DNA from: Thalassiosira profunda
Lineage: Eukaryota; Bacillariophyta; Thalassiosirophyceae; Thalassiosirales; Thalassiosiraceae
Direction of reading: 5' to 3'
Assembly (NCBI GenBank): GCA_036939355.1
Contig: JALLAP010000737.1
Span: 1 to 19,731 of the forward strand
DNA: 19,731 nucleotides
Each line of letters begins with the position of its first letter. Positions within the stretch are counted from its first letter, which is position 1. This document shows positions 1 through 9,469 of this stretch, piece by piece. The notes beneath the pieces are model-generated. The model did not search any database. It was not told the DNA's origin and saw nothing but the letters and a program-made list of their open reading frames with translations. A program made the translations under genes and the position numbers.

Positions 1-2
1 GG

Positions 3-1049
3 AATCGGCCTCCCGTCGACCAACCCTCGATAGGGACCAAAGCGTACTGGGCTCCGGAGCGATTCACGAAGGGCGTTGCCGTGACGGACGCCGCTGATTT
101 GTACGCACTGGGAGTCATTGTGTTTATAATGCTGGTGGGCGTGCATCCATTCGACACGAAGGGAATTGCATTAGACGAAGAAATCGAGGAGAAGATCCAA
201 AAGAGCCCGGGGCCGCCAATGCAGTTAGCGGGTCACCTGTCACCATCCGCACGAGATTTCATCAAGTCCTTGATGGAGCGGGATCCCAATAAAAGATTGA
301 CGGCAATTACGGCGCTGCAGCACCCTTGGATACGAGGAGTGACTCCATCGTCAAAGATCATCGAGGGCTCCGATACCAAATTATCCATGTATCAGGATCT
401 TCGCGACAAGTTGGCTAGCGGCATCTTTGCGGCCCTTGTGCATGGCGAAAATTTACGCGACAAATCGGGCGACGGCAGTTCTTCACAGGAGCAATCTCTG
501 ACGCATCTGCTGAGGCGGGCATTCGAGGTCTTCGACGAAGAGGGAAAGGGTTACGTCAGCGAAGACGATTTGGGGCGTGTCATATCTAAAGTGACTGGAT
601 CGTCGCTGTCGGCTGCTGATAGCAAAGCCATGTTGGCCGCTGCCAAAGAGGGGCCACCATCGTTGTCGGACGGGCTTTCGCTGTCAGACTTTTCTCAGCT
701 CTTTTCGCGCCAGCACTACAAACGAGGGGATTTCATCTACCATCCTGGAGATGAGGGCGACAGTATGTACTTCATAAATAGCGGGAAAGTGGAAGTGTTG
801 ACCAAGAAGGGGCATTTGGTGTCGATTCTGAGGCACGGAGACTTCTTTGGAGAAGGCAGTCTCCTTGAGGGCCGCAACCACAGAATCACTGCGACTCGTT
901 GTTCTTCTCCTTGTGATGTGATACGGATATCAAAAGAGGACTTCGACAAGTTTATCTTGTCATCCTCCTCGACGAAGCGGTCGCTCGAGCTGAAATGGAG
1001 AGCAAGAAAAGATGCTGAATTTGCTCCTTCTGATTCTGAGCATGACTGA
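3..1049 (+). CDS. Protein kinase C-lobe + EF-hand + cyclic-nucleotide-binding domain (5' truncated)
   Basis: The reading frame is open to the left edge, so this is the 3' part (about 348 residues) of a larger gene; the GTG at 81 is not a start. Residues about 10-19 show the kinase GT..Y.APE segment, followed by the subdomain IX Asp (DLYALGV), HPFD, and the subdomain XI RDPNKRL...HPW, as in CAMK/CDPK-type kinases. At about 185-200 lies an EF-hand loop (DEEGKGYVSEDD) with acidic residues at loop positions 1, 3 and 12, then a degenerate second hand ending FSQLF. Residues about 235-325 form a CNB domain with FGEGSLLEGRNHRITAT as phosphate-binding cassette; its Glu and Arg are kept. By family, such a protein would phosphorylate Ser/Thr under Ca2+ and cyclic-nucleotide control; that control is inferred. 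The N-lobe, HRD and DFG motifs lie outside the window. It ends 31 bp from the convergent kinase gene. Confidence 0.9.
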   Translation, partial: NRPPVDQPSIGTKAYWAPERFTKGVAVTDAADLYALGVIVFIMLVGVHPFDTKGIALDEEIEEKIQKSPGPPMQLAGHLSPSARDFIKSLMERDPNKRLTAITALQHPWIRGVTPSSKIIEGSDTKLSMYQDLRDKLASGIFAALVHGENLRDKSGDGSSSQEQSLTHLLRRAFEVFDEEGKGYVSEDDLGRVISKVTGSSLSAADSKAMLAAAKEGPPSLSDGLSLSDFSQLFSRQHYKRGDFIYHPGDEGDSMYFINSGKVEVLTKKGHLVSILRHGDFFGEGSLLEGRNHRITATRCSSPCDVIRISKEDFDKFILSSSSTKRSLELKWRARKDAEFAPSDSEHD

Positions 1050-1080
1050 GATTTGGTTTTGTCTCAGCATTCCAGTAGAG

Positions 1081-3880
1081 TTAGTAGTCGTCATCGCTTG
1101 ATTCTTCAACTCCCCTTTGTTTGTAATTGCCATTGTTTGCATCCGTCCCCGCGCCACTTTCCAGCCGAGCCAATTGATGCCTCAGATCTTCGATCGTTCG
1201 ATCCTTCTCATCCATCTGCTTCTTCTGGCTCTGGATAAGTTCGTCCTTCCTCGCCATTTCGACCTTCAATGCCCGCAGCTCGGCCCGGAGAATCTCCGCC
1301 CCACTGCCTTTCTCTCGAAACACAGCCAAAGCTTGAATGTCGCTCGCCGTTGGCCTACGATTCTCCGTCTGCGTGCAAGCTAATATCAAGGCAGACACCT
1401 CTGGATAGTACTGTTTCATCCACGGTGCAAGTTCTCTGTTGTGGCGAACGTCGTGGAATGCCTTAGCCCGTTCGTGCTCCGAAGTGAAGTTGCTGAACAG
1501 TTCGAGGAGTATCAATCCCAGGCTGAAAATGTCCGCCGCAGTTCCGTACTTCTTACTCGCAACCTGTTCTGGGGAGGCATACGACGCCGTTCCCACTCCC
1601 GCAGTGTGGGCGCCGTTGCTGAAACCGGTGGGAAGCAGGATGGCATGGGAGTGAGGATCGATGTCCACGCGAGTGGCATCGCTCATCATTTTGCTCAAGC
1701 CGAAATCGCCGAGCAGGAATGTTCCATCATCTCCAACGAAGATATTCGTGGGTTTCAAGTCTCTATGGATGATGTCCTTTGCACTGTCGAGAGGACATCA
1801 AGCGGTTTGGGTAAGCACTGGTAAGGGGTAGTATCACATAGTCAGAAGAAGAAGGTGCAACTCACTGCACGTGCGCCAGGCCATTCACAATTTGACGAAA
1901 GGCCTCGAACGCCGGCCGCGCCCTCGCCTGTCGCTCCTCGGCGTCGAATTCGATGCATCTGCTGTTTCGCTCCTTTATCCAATCCGCAAGTGTGTTGGCT
2001 GTGCACAGCTGCATTTGTATGTACAGCGAGATTTGGTACTTGTAGCTTGCTGACGCGGGCGACTTTTGCTTTCTGTTCGGTCGATGTCCGTTGCCATTGG
2101 CTCCGGCGGGCACCAGTTCGAGAGAGGTTTGCCTTTCGAAGGCGTGACTTCGGGGATCTTCGAGGCTGCCACTGCTATTGTTGAGGTCCTGCGTCCATTC
2201 GCTCTCGTCGCTCTCGTCTCCTTCCTCGTCCACCCCACTCGTCTGCCGCGCCGACCGGTGATTGCTCGATCGATGCGACGGAAGATTAGCCCACCCACTA
2301 CTTGCCTCCTTTTCCTCGTCGCGATCAAACGAGGCGGGCGTCCAATTGAACCCATCGTCGTCCTCCTCATCCCCGCCGTACAAAATCGCCTCGAGCTCAT
2401 CGACCGAGGTATCGATCTCCTCGGCGTTGTGCAGCCCCTCGATCACTCGCTCGATGTCCGTCAGCAATTTCGGGTTGCCCTTCGCGCCGAAGGGAACGCC
2501 AAACTCCTCCCCTTCCCTCCCATCGCCCTCGTCGGTCGCCGGCGCCTCCTTCCGGTCCCCCGTCATCCAACTCGGCTCGAGCCACGACGTGTAGTACCGC
2601 ACGCAGTTCGGGTGGTCCAGCCTCGCCAGGCACCGCACCTCCCGTATCACCAGCGCCAAGGTCTCGGCGTAATAACCCGCGGTGGAGAAGGTGACGCACT
2701 TGACGGCGTACGGCCGCTGCTCGAGCTTGTGTATTGCGCGATACACCGACCCGAACGCTCCGGCGGCGAGGAGGGAGAGCTGGACGAAGTCGCGCTGGTA
2801 CCGCGAGAGGGAGAGGGGGTGGCGCTCCACCGACCACGACGGCGCCGGGGGCAGGTGCGGCAGGATCGGATTGGCAGCGGTGGGAATTGAAGTGTTTGCA
2901 TTCGGCCGCGGCCGGAAGGAAGGGTTGTCAAACGACTCGTCCGCCGAGGCGAACGACGCTTGGGTGGGGGTCGAGTTCGCCCGGTTCCACCTCTCGTCGA
3001 AATCGGGAACCGACGTTGCGGACGACGATGCGGCCGCGGAGGGAATTCCCGCCATCGCGTGGATGGAACCAAAGACGCTGCCGTGGGCGGAGGAATCGAT
3101 CGATTCGTGCCGCTCCAAGTGCTTTCGTATGGCCGACGCTTCTCGTTGCCGGTGGGCCATCTTCTTCGAGTGTTGCGAGTTGCTTTGCTGCCTTTCGTCC
3201 CAGGTCGCGGAGCTCGTTGCAGCTGCGGTTGCATTCAGCGATGAAGATGGAAGATATTGCATCCACGGGTGCTGCGTCGTTTCGGCGGAGTAGGGCACAA
3301 TCGCTCCCAGGTTGCCGTCGAAGGATCGCGATTGCGATGCATCGTTTGCGTCTCCCGATGAGCCACTTGTCCCCGCTTCCCGACACTCATCGTTCCCAGA
3401 TTCCGCAACAGAAGAGTGACGATTGTCCCCACTATCCATCCCATTCTTACCCCCGTCGGCGTCACCCTCGCCGCCGTCCGACCCGCCCCCGCTCCTCCCC
3501 CCGTCGTACCCCCGTGGGACCAATCCCAAATCGAACAAGAAGCGTATCGAATTGGCGTCCAATATCCCCCGCTCGTAGAGGGCGAGGACGTGCACCACGA
3601 ATGTGCGGGGGGTGGCGTCGTGGAGGGAGCAGACTTGGCCCAGCAGCATTAGGAGGAGGGTCTGCCGCTCGTGGGCGAGGGCTGCGGTGGGGGAGGCGGG
3701 AGCGTCGGGGGAAGGTGCTGATGGCTGCAGTGCGGTGCACGACGATGGATTGAGAGGTGCCGGGCGAGGCGAGGCTGAGCTCCCATCCTCTCCCTGCGTG
3801 ACCTCCTCGTTTTGCAGCGACCCCTTCGCTTCATCGGATTCGTCGGCTTCATCGCTATCTGAAGCCCCGTCTCCCATCAT
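1081..3880 (-). CDS. eIF2-alpha kinase, HRI-like (PEK/GCN2 family), two exons
   Basis: Model: exons 1866-3880 and 1081-1783, about 905 residues. The intron (1784-1865, 82 nt) has a GTGAGT donor and CAG acceptor, and the join recreates the catalytic loop HVHAKDIIHRDLKPTNI. Other kinase features: glycine loop LLAAGAFGSVYRA (about residue 367), AVK lysine (about 392), EVRCLARLDHPNCVRYYTSW, an acidic/Ser-rich insert of about 170 residues between N- and C-lobes, MQLC...TLADWI, DFGLSK (about 698) and SYASPEQ. The EVR..L.HPN..RYY..W and MQLC signatures plus the lobe insert mark eIF2-alpha kinases, which phosphorylate eIF2-alpha and lower translation initiation under stress. An N-terminal segment (about 67-120; MLLGQVCSLHD) resembles the HRI N-terminus, and a C-terminal coiled coil (about 838-882) is also HRI-like; HRI rather than another subtype is inference. 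The N-terminus is Asp/Ser/Gly-rich and disordered. I chose the ATG at 3880 because the frame remains open upstream only to a GTG (3994), so an upstream exon is possible. Confidence 0.85.
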
Positions 3881-4264
3881 TTTGCCGTCCACTGATTGAT
3901 TGATGCAACGGTGCACCTGAAAGCTCCCCTCGGTGTCACCACGAGATCGATGTCGTCGAGCACTCAGGCACTCGGCGGCGACCCCATCATTCACTGGCGG
4001 CTGAGATACGACCCGAACGGCGACGCTGCTACTGCCGATGATGCAATCCGCAAAGCGGGGGGTCTCTAGCGCCGTGCGGTCGGGGCAGAGGCAGAGGAGG
4101 GATGGAGCTTGCGGTTTGCATGCTCTAGCCGCCCACCGGGCGCCGTTATCTACGTACGTAGTTTTGATCTGCCTACGTACGTAACTTCACGCCCGCCAGC
4201 CAGGGGCGCGCCGCATCGTGCCCCGCGGCCGGCAACGCAACAACACCCCACTTCTCTCCGCAAC
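3881..4264. promoter_or_regulatory. Divergent intergenic region between HRI-like kinase and ABA4-like gene
   Basis: This 384-bp region separates two genes transcribed away from each other and should hold both promoters. It contains the palindrome CTACGTACGTAG (4150-4161) and a second TACGTACGTA (4174-4183), offset 23 bp, about 82-115 bp before the ABA4-like ATG. ACGT cores are typical bZIP binding sites; the binding itself is inferred. The half next to the kinase stays open in the kinase frame and could hold extra coding sequence or an upstream exon. Confidence 0.5.
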
Positions 4265-5101
4265 ATGAGGCTGTTCCGACTGCTGGCAGTGCCCTTGGCG
4301 TGGGCGGCGCCGTCGGTGGCGTTCCGGCCTCCGCCGAGCTTCCCCGCGGGCATACTTTCCAGGGCGCCCGCCGATCATGCATCGTCCACCCGCCTGCGGG
4401 CATTGGCGCCGATCGACGACGTTGCAACGCTCGCGTCGTCGACGCTGCCTCTCGCGCCGACGCTGCCGTCGACCGCATTGCTCGAGGGCGCCATGAGTTC
4501 GGCGCTGTCCTCGTCCATCGACGTGGCGGCGGGCATCCTGACATCAGACAACATCAAGGTGGCATTCAGCGTTGCAACCTTCTTCCCGCAATTGCCGTGG
4601 CTGTTCCTGATATTGCTGCCGAACGCGGGGGTCACGAAGAAGCTGCTGGGGGGATACGAGGTCGTCACATCTGCTGCCTCGTGCACTTCTTCATCGTGGC
4701 GGCGTCCGTCGCCCAGCCGGACGGCACGGCGCCGATGGCGGAGTTTGCGGACGTCTTTGATCCGTCGGGGGACCCGCAAAAGGCCATGGTGGGGATGATG
4801 CAGGTACGATGAATGAGCAAAATACCTTGGAATGCAACGGGGCACCACTCACGTTTTTTATCTTCGACAGTATCCCAACTTCGTCAGTGAGGAATGGAGC
4901 CACGTCCTAACCTGGGACCTGTTCGTCGGGCGGTGGATCTGGCTCGACGGACTGCGACGAGGGATTTTAACTTCGCATTCGGTGTTGCTCTGCAATTTGA
5001 TCGGACCGCCGGGTCTGTTGCTTCACTGGCTTACGTCCATTGTGACAGGGAAGGGGCTGCCGGGGAACGAGGCGGCGGCGCTGGAGGAGAGCGACGATTG
5101 A
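4265..5101 (+). CDS. ABA4-like (DUF4281) plastid membrane protein, frame-broken as read
   Basis: The start ATG at 4265 opens a signal peptide (MRLFRLLAVPLAWAAPSVAF) with an SVAFRP plastid motif, then a Ser/Ala-rich transit region. The ABA4 domain follows: a membrane segment around VAFSVATFFPQLPWLFLILL, a second in LVHFFIVAASVAQ, then after an intron (4804-4870, GTACGA...CAG, 67 nt) the signature WDLFVGRWIWLDGLRRGI and a last membrane segment SVLLCNLIGPPGLLLHWLT. Plant ABA4 is needed for neoxanthin synthesis; a carotenoid or plastid role here is inferred. The frame changes between about 4660 and 4678: upstream codons begin at position 2 mod 3, and LVHFFIVAASVAQPDGTAPM is read one base earlier. 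Adding one base gives a clean 256-residue product. A 56-nt GTCGTC...CAG intron (4661-4716) also restores frame but removes a conserved membrane helix, so I prefer an indel. It is convergent with the antenna gene. Confidence 0.8.
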
Positions 5102-5394
5102 GATATGAGCATGCATTTGCATCTTCCAAAGACCACACAATCATCTTTTCGTTCGGAGAAATACTGCGTTTCTCCTAGTAAACTTTACGTGTGTTCGAAA
5201 AGCTACTGCAGTGGGGTGGCGAATTCTACCGCATTTGGCCTCGTCCTATATGCGGCATCTGAGCTGCAATGTGGGCCAGATGTCCGTGATAGACGGAGCC
5301 ATTGTGGTTTCTGTTGCGAGCAAGACTGACGATACAGTCCGTCTCTGTTGGATTGAATCCTCGGTCAGAGGTGAAGCAAAAATGCACATCTGAT

Positions 5395-6318
5395 TTATGC
5401 GAACGGAGCCATCGTCTCTCCGTCGTAGTGGCTCACGAGTCCCTTGAGCAGGGGCACCGATCCCTCCACCCGCTGCTCCGAGATGAATCCCACGATTCCG
5501 ATCATAGCCAGACGGCCGTTGTTGATCTCCTTAATGAGGCCAGCGGCCTTCTTCTCCTCCGATTTGTTCTTCGAGAAGCCAAAGGGATCGAAGAGGTTGA
5601 ACGGCACCGGGTGGGGGATCTTATCGGAGTCCGAGAAGTTGGGGAACTTCCCCGGGACGCCGCCGCGCATGTAGTGGGTGCCCTCGGCCTCGCTGAACCA
5701 CTCGAGGAATCCCACGAAGAGGATGATCTGCCACTTGGCGGCGTCGGAGAGGGCGTCCCACTGCTCCGGAGGGGAGCCGGCGGCGTAGGGGTAGGGGGTG
5801 CCGGCGAAGTCGATGGGGAAGGGCCAGTGGTAATCGTTCGACTGGACGCAGTATCCGACGAAGGCAGCCATCTGCAATAGCAATAGGATACCAGTGATGG
5901 AAACGTAGCAAAGATGAGATTAACACATGTACATACAGATTGCAAAGGGAGCCAGGATCCCAAGCATCTCGAACTCACAGCAACGCGGCCATGCTTAATC
6001 TCGGCCTGGCGGAGGAACCCGATGGTCGCGTCGTTGGTGTCGCCCCAGATGGTGGTGGTGGAGAGCTCGAGGGGATCGTAGAACTGACGCGGAGAGGAGA
6101 GAGAGGGCAATGCAAATGAGCAAGGAGAACAAGCAACCGGCGAACGCCGGGCGCACTCTAGCTTCAACTTCACGCACCTTGATCACGGGGTTGGCCTTCT
6201 CGGCGATCGACTTGAGGTCGTCGATTCCAGCGCTGACGGCCGTCGACGTGCGCGCGGCAGGCGCCGGGGCGAAGGCGGCGGCGGAGCCGATGAGGGCGGC
6301 GAGGAGGGCGGTCTTCAT
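5395..6318 (-). CDS. Fucoxanthin-chlorophyll a/c-binding antenna protein, three exons
   Basis: Exons 6178-6318, 5979-6083 and 5395-5871 join in phase 0 at both introns (6084-6177, donor GTGCGT, 94 nt; 5872-5978, donor GTGAGT, 107 nt) to give 240 residues. MKTALLAALIGSAAAFAPAP is a classic diatom signal peptide with a plastid motif. The light-harvesting repeats are clear: helix 1 RQAEIKHGRVAMAAFVGYC, whose HGRVA/MAAF is recreated by splicing; helix 2 around WDALSDAAKWQIILFVGFLE; helix 3 EINNGRLAMIGIVGFISEQ. E-x-x-x-G-R chlorophyll-ligating pairs are intact in helices 1 and 3. FDPFGFSKNKSEEKKA precedes helix 3, as in many diatom antennae. It acts in the thylakoid membrane, binding chlorophyll a/c and fucoxanthin. 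Length is slightly above a typical Lhcf; I cannot fix the subfamily (Lhcr/Lhcq/Lhcf). A TATA-like element lies upstream. Confidence 0.96.
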
Positions 6319-6680
6319 GGTTGAGCTCTCGACAGGGTTGTGCGCGCCGCGGGGCGCTTGGCAACGTTTGTCAAAGCGGGCACTAACCAATACTTTGTGA
6401 ATTGCAGTCCTAAATAGAGGTCTAAATGAAATATATACGGATTCCTCCGCTCACTTTCCTTTCACACCCCAAACCTGGATTTTTCAATGTTTTATCGATT
6501 TAGGTTGGGGTTGAAGTGAGATCTTTCCAGGCGGGACTCGAAGTTGCGTGCTCGCTCTCATTCGTGACTCAATATGAAATTCGAGGAAACTAAGTGACCA
6601 TTGCTCCGGTGGTAGGTAGGTATCCTCTCGCCTTCATGTGTCTACCTCCTCGAAAGAAAGGCACCTTTGCATTCCGACGC
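6319..6680. other. Intergenic region between antenna and SRPBCC-like genes
   Basis: This 362-bp stretch separates two genes on the minus strand. It should contain the antenna promoter (TATA-like element at 6431) and the 3' end of the SRPBCC-like gene. I see no convincing coding or RNA gene here. Confidence 0.6.
6431..6437 (-). promoter_or_regulatory. Candidate TATA box of the antenna gene
   Basis: The minus strand reads TATATAT about 113 bp upstream of the antenna ATG, in a locally AT-rich stretch. A start site about 30 bp downstream would leave an 80-90-nt leader. Position and composition fit a core promoter of a highly expressed gene, but this is inference from sequence only. Confidence 0.4.
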
Positions 6681-7743
6681 TCACAGATCCTCCTCCAGCA
6701 CCACATCTCGAAAGTCCTCCAGCATGCTCATGAGCAACACCTCTTCCGTATATTTCCGTACCTTCCCCGACCGGCGAAAGAGGCTCGATACCACCCGAGG
6801 CGTTGCGAACGTGAAGCGCAGTGTCATTTGCGTGGCCGCTTCCGACGACGATTGTGGGATCTGCGGTGCGAATTCCACGCTCCCGACGTTCTTCATTCCC
6901 GAGGTGCTCTCCCATTCGATTCGGTTTGGGCGCACTATCCGCGTGTCGTTGGCCGTCCAGCTGGGCGCGATATTGTTGCGTAGATTGTTGGTATAGACTT
7001 TGTGCATTCTTCGTCTGGGAACGATGCCTTGCAATATGTCAGATACGGCACTCACCTGAATCTCAGGCCTTTTACACCCACCGTCCATTTGGAACTTCGC
7101 AATGGTATCTCCATTTCACCAGCCGCGTCCTCATCCACCAGTCCGATATATTCCACAGCGTGGAGGTATTTGCACCACGATCTGGAATGGCAAAGAGTGC
7201 ATGCAAATTGACGGGCATCAAAGTGAGTGACCCGGCGTATCTTTTCCAGTATCGGTTGCATTCTCCTTCATCCTAGCACACTCACGGCTGCCGCGTCAAA
7301 TCCGAAAAGGCATCGAACGCCACCTCCTCCGAGAAGGGCAGAAGTATGCTCGCGGAGCATTCTATCAGCCTCTTTTTTGTTGCATCTCCGCCATCGTCGC
7401 CGTCCCCGATCTCCTCTCCGTCTTGTCGCGGAGAGTAGAACTCTTCAATATCATCCAGCTCTATCCGCATGTCAAGCTCTTGACCCTCGTCATCGTAGAG
7501 ATTCACCTCGCCCTCCATCTCTACCGGCCCCTCCGAGAGATTATTGTCGAATAGACGCGTGCGTCTTCGGGCAGCGATGGTGCACGCGGACGATTTGCAA
7601 CTCTCATGCAGCCCGCCGGCAATCGGCGGCCGCCCGCAGCTGCCCTCTGTCGAGCGCAGCGGCGCGGGAGTTTGGAACGCGCACGCGCCCGGCACCGTCG
7701 AGGCGGTGGCGACAGAGAGGGCGAGGAGGCGGTGGTGCGGCAT
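6681..7743 (-). CDS. Plastid-targeted SRPBCC / polyketide cyclase-dehydrase-like protein, three exons
   Basis: Exons 7286-7743, 7056-7181 and 6681-6960 give 287 residues. Intron 1 (7182-7285, 104 nt) and intron 2 (6961-7055, 95 nt) both start GTGAGT and end CAG. Splicing recreates FSDLTRQPSWCKYL and KGLRFSWTANDTR, both characteristic of the cyclase/dehydrase START-like fold. The later IEWESTSGMKNVGSVEF matches the family's W-S-G-x-x-N-G pattern. The N-terminus is a signal peptide ending in ACAFQTP, a plastid motif, followed by an acidic linker (about residues 70-120). The fold binds hydrophobic ligands in a central cavity; plastid homologues are mostly uncharacterised, so ligand and role are unknown. 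An alternative acceptor near 7006 also keeps frame but inserts about 15 residues into a conserved strand, so I rejected it. It is divergent from the CPP1-like gene. Confidence 0.85.
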
Positions 7744-8024
7744 GGCTTAGGGGGGGGTGGAAGTGAATGAGTGAGTGGGAATGAAACGGAGGGTCTGTAT
7801 GCGGCAGCTTTGTTTCCGTTCGTCTCGATCAGGTTCTCAATCTTTGCCTACGTAATCGTGTCTTGTGCTATTAGCGGTCAATAAAAGCTCTCAGTTGAAA
7901 CCGAAGTGGAGGGTGAACTCCCTTTGTTTGCACGTGGAACTTGACAGCAACAGCAACACCGCGCAACACATCATTCTCGCCGCTCCCGCGGCCTCTCATT
8001 TTCTCCATGCAACTCACGCCCACG
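7744..8024. promoter_or_regulatory. Divergent promoter region between SRPBCC-like and CPP1-like genes
   Basis: This 281-bp region lies between two ATGs pointing away from each other. It carries one TACGTA (7849-7854) and an ATAAAAG element (7881) about 140 bp before the CPP1-like ATG. Both are candidate control sites only. Confidence 0.4.
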
Positions 8025-9135
8025 ATGAAGAAGGCGGCCCTCCTCTCCGCGGCGGCCCTCATCGGCTCCGCCGCCGCCTTCGCGCCGGCGCCGCAACACC
8101 CCAAATCGCGATCGATGGCGCTCAACTCGGCCATCGCCGCGGTCCCCTCCCTCCCCAACCCCTACAAGAACCTCCCGTGGAACACCGAGCGGGAGGAGGC
8201 TAGGAAGCAACGGCGCCTCGAGAAGGAGAACGCAGCGCTGTTTCGCGAATTGGGCCTGCCGCAGGATGCCACTTACGAAGATGTGGCGGCCAAGACGAAG
8301 CACTTGATTAGTTTGACGGAGGAGCTGCCGAAGAACGAGGGGATCAAGAAGAAGATCCAGATTGAGATTGCAAGGGATAAGATTTACCAGATCCGGTTGA
8401 ACGAGCGGATTGCGGGGGTGAGGACCGAGCAGGAGGATGCGGCGAGGGTGCAAAAGTGGGAGGAGGAAGGCGTCGATGGCGTGTGAGTTCTTCCACCGTG
8501 ACTGATTGTGTGTGATGTGTGTTGCAGCACGCGCAGAGATGTGCCATCAAGCGCGGAGAGGTCTGCTCTATTCGACCTGTTTGCGTTTCTCACTCAACTT
8601 CTTGCTATTCCCACGCAGCATCGCCATGACCGACAACGTCGACGACATCGTCAAACCCAAGGCCAAGCTCCGCATCCCCGTCGTTTCCGGCCTCGTCGAA
8701 TACTTCCAATCCGTCTACAAGCCCCCCGACGACAAGTGGCGGAACCGCCAGCTCGTCATTTGGGGCGCGTCCACGCTCGTCTGCCTGATCAACCCCCCGC
8801 TCACCGAGTCATTTGCCCGCGTCAACTGGCTTCCCGCTGGCGGACTGATGGGCTACCGCGGCATGCCCATGCCGGAGGGCGGCGAGGGGGGGCGCAACCC
8901 CTTCCGCGGAAAGCGGAACAAGAAGCATCAGGTCCAGGCCATGGGGATCGCGATTACCGCGTGGGTGGTGATGCGGGGACTGGCGGAATCGATCGTGGCG
9001 AAGGTCCCGGCGATGGCGACGAGTCGGAGCGCGATGTGGTTCCAGTTTGCGATCGTGCAGGCGACGCTGGGAACGTTGGTGTCGTTCATTCAGACGTACA
9101 AGGAGGGGGAGGAAGGTGCCGACTTGATGATTTAG
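8025..9135 (+). CDS. CPP1-like (DUF3353) plastid membrane chaperone-like protein, two exons
   Basis: Exons 8025-8482 and 8619-9135 give 324 residues. The intron (8483-8618, 136 nt) has a GTGAGT donor and a pyrimidine tract before CCACGCAG; splicing joins VDGV to IAMTDNVDDIVKPK in frame. MKKAALLSAAALIGSAAAFAP is a signal peptide with plastid motif; an in-frame ATG at 8007 is the alternative start. Residues about 65-125 (LGLPQDATYEDVAAKTKHLI...IEIARDKIYQIRLNERI) resemble the degenerate J-like domain of CPP1, which lacks the HPD motif. The second half has hydrophobic segments around LVIWGASTLVCLINPPL, VQAMGIAITAWVVMRGLAESIV and FAIVQATLGTLVSFI, fitting a multi-spanning plastid membrane protein. 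In plants CPP1 stabilises protochlorophyllide oxidoreductase; that exact role in this organism is inference. Confidence 0.85.
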
Positions 9136-9469
9136 AGTGAGCTGTTGAGAGGCGGGAAGCGGAAGAAATGTATGAGGGAACAATTTTGGTATCCTGTGGA
9201 GGAGGAGAAGTGATCAGGAGGCAAAAGTGGTGTGCAGAGTTGTCAAACTTCGGAGCACGGAGCTTATGCTCATAGATCTGTCAGATTGCTTGTCAAAGGG
9301 TATCACAGTCCTGTTTCGATGCAATTTTGCGTTAATGCTATGTAGTGTGTACTCATTGTGATAGTATTGTACACCCCGCACTTCTATCCACAGCGCGCGA
9401 AGCGCGCTCCAGCCGAGCGAAGCGAGGCTGCCCCAACACAAAAGCAATACAGACAACACCCGCAAGGGC
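9136..9469. other. Intergenic region before the small acidic-tailed ORF
   Basis: This 334-bp stretch has no convincing gene. Its right part carries the two GCGAAGC-capped hairpins described separately. The sequence just before 9470 (AATACAG at 9446-9452) could be a splice acceptor, so an upstream exon of the next gene cannot be excluded. Confidence 0.5.
9392..9430. repeat. Two consecutive hairpins capped by GCGAAGC
   Basis: The first is AGCGCGC-GAA-GCGCGCT (9392-9408), a perfect 7-bp stem with a GAA loop. The second is CAGCC-GA-GC-GAA-GC-GA-GGCTG (9410-9430), a 5-bp stem, symmetric GA/GA mismatches, then a GC stem with the same GAA loop. GCGAAGC is known as an unusually stable DNA mini-hairpin. 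They lie 40-80 bp before the ATG of the next ORF. Function is unknown. Confidence 0.7.

Noticed and set aside
2066..3753. Plus-strand ORFs antisense to the HRI-like kinase
   Set aside because: They are Arg/Pro/Gly-rich shadows; the minus strand carries clear kinase motifs over the same bases.
3881..3994. GTG start for the HRI-like kinase at 3994
   Set aside because: GTG starts are not expected in a nuclear gene; the ATG at 3880 is preferred, with an upstream exon left open.
7006..7055. Earlier splice acceptor for the SRPBCC-like gene
   Set aside because: It keeps frame but inserts a basic stretch into the conserved LRFSWTAND junction; the acceptor at 6961 gives the family sequence.
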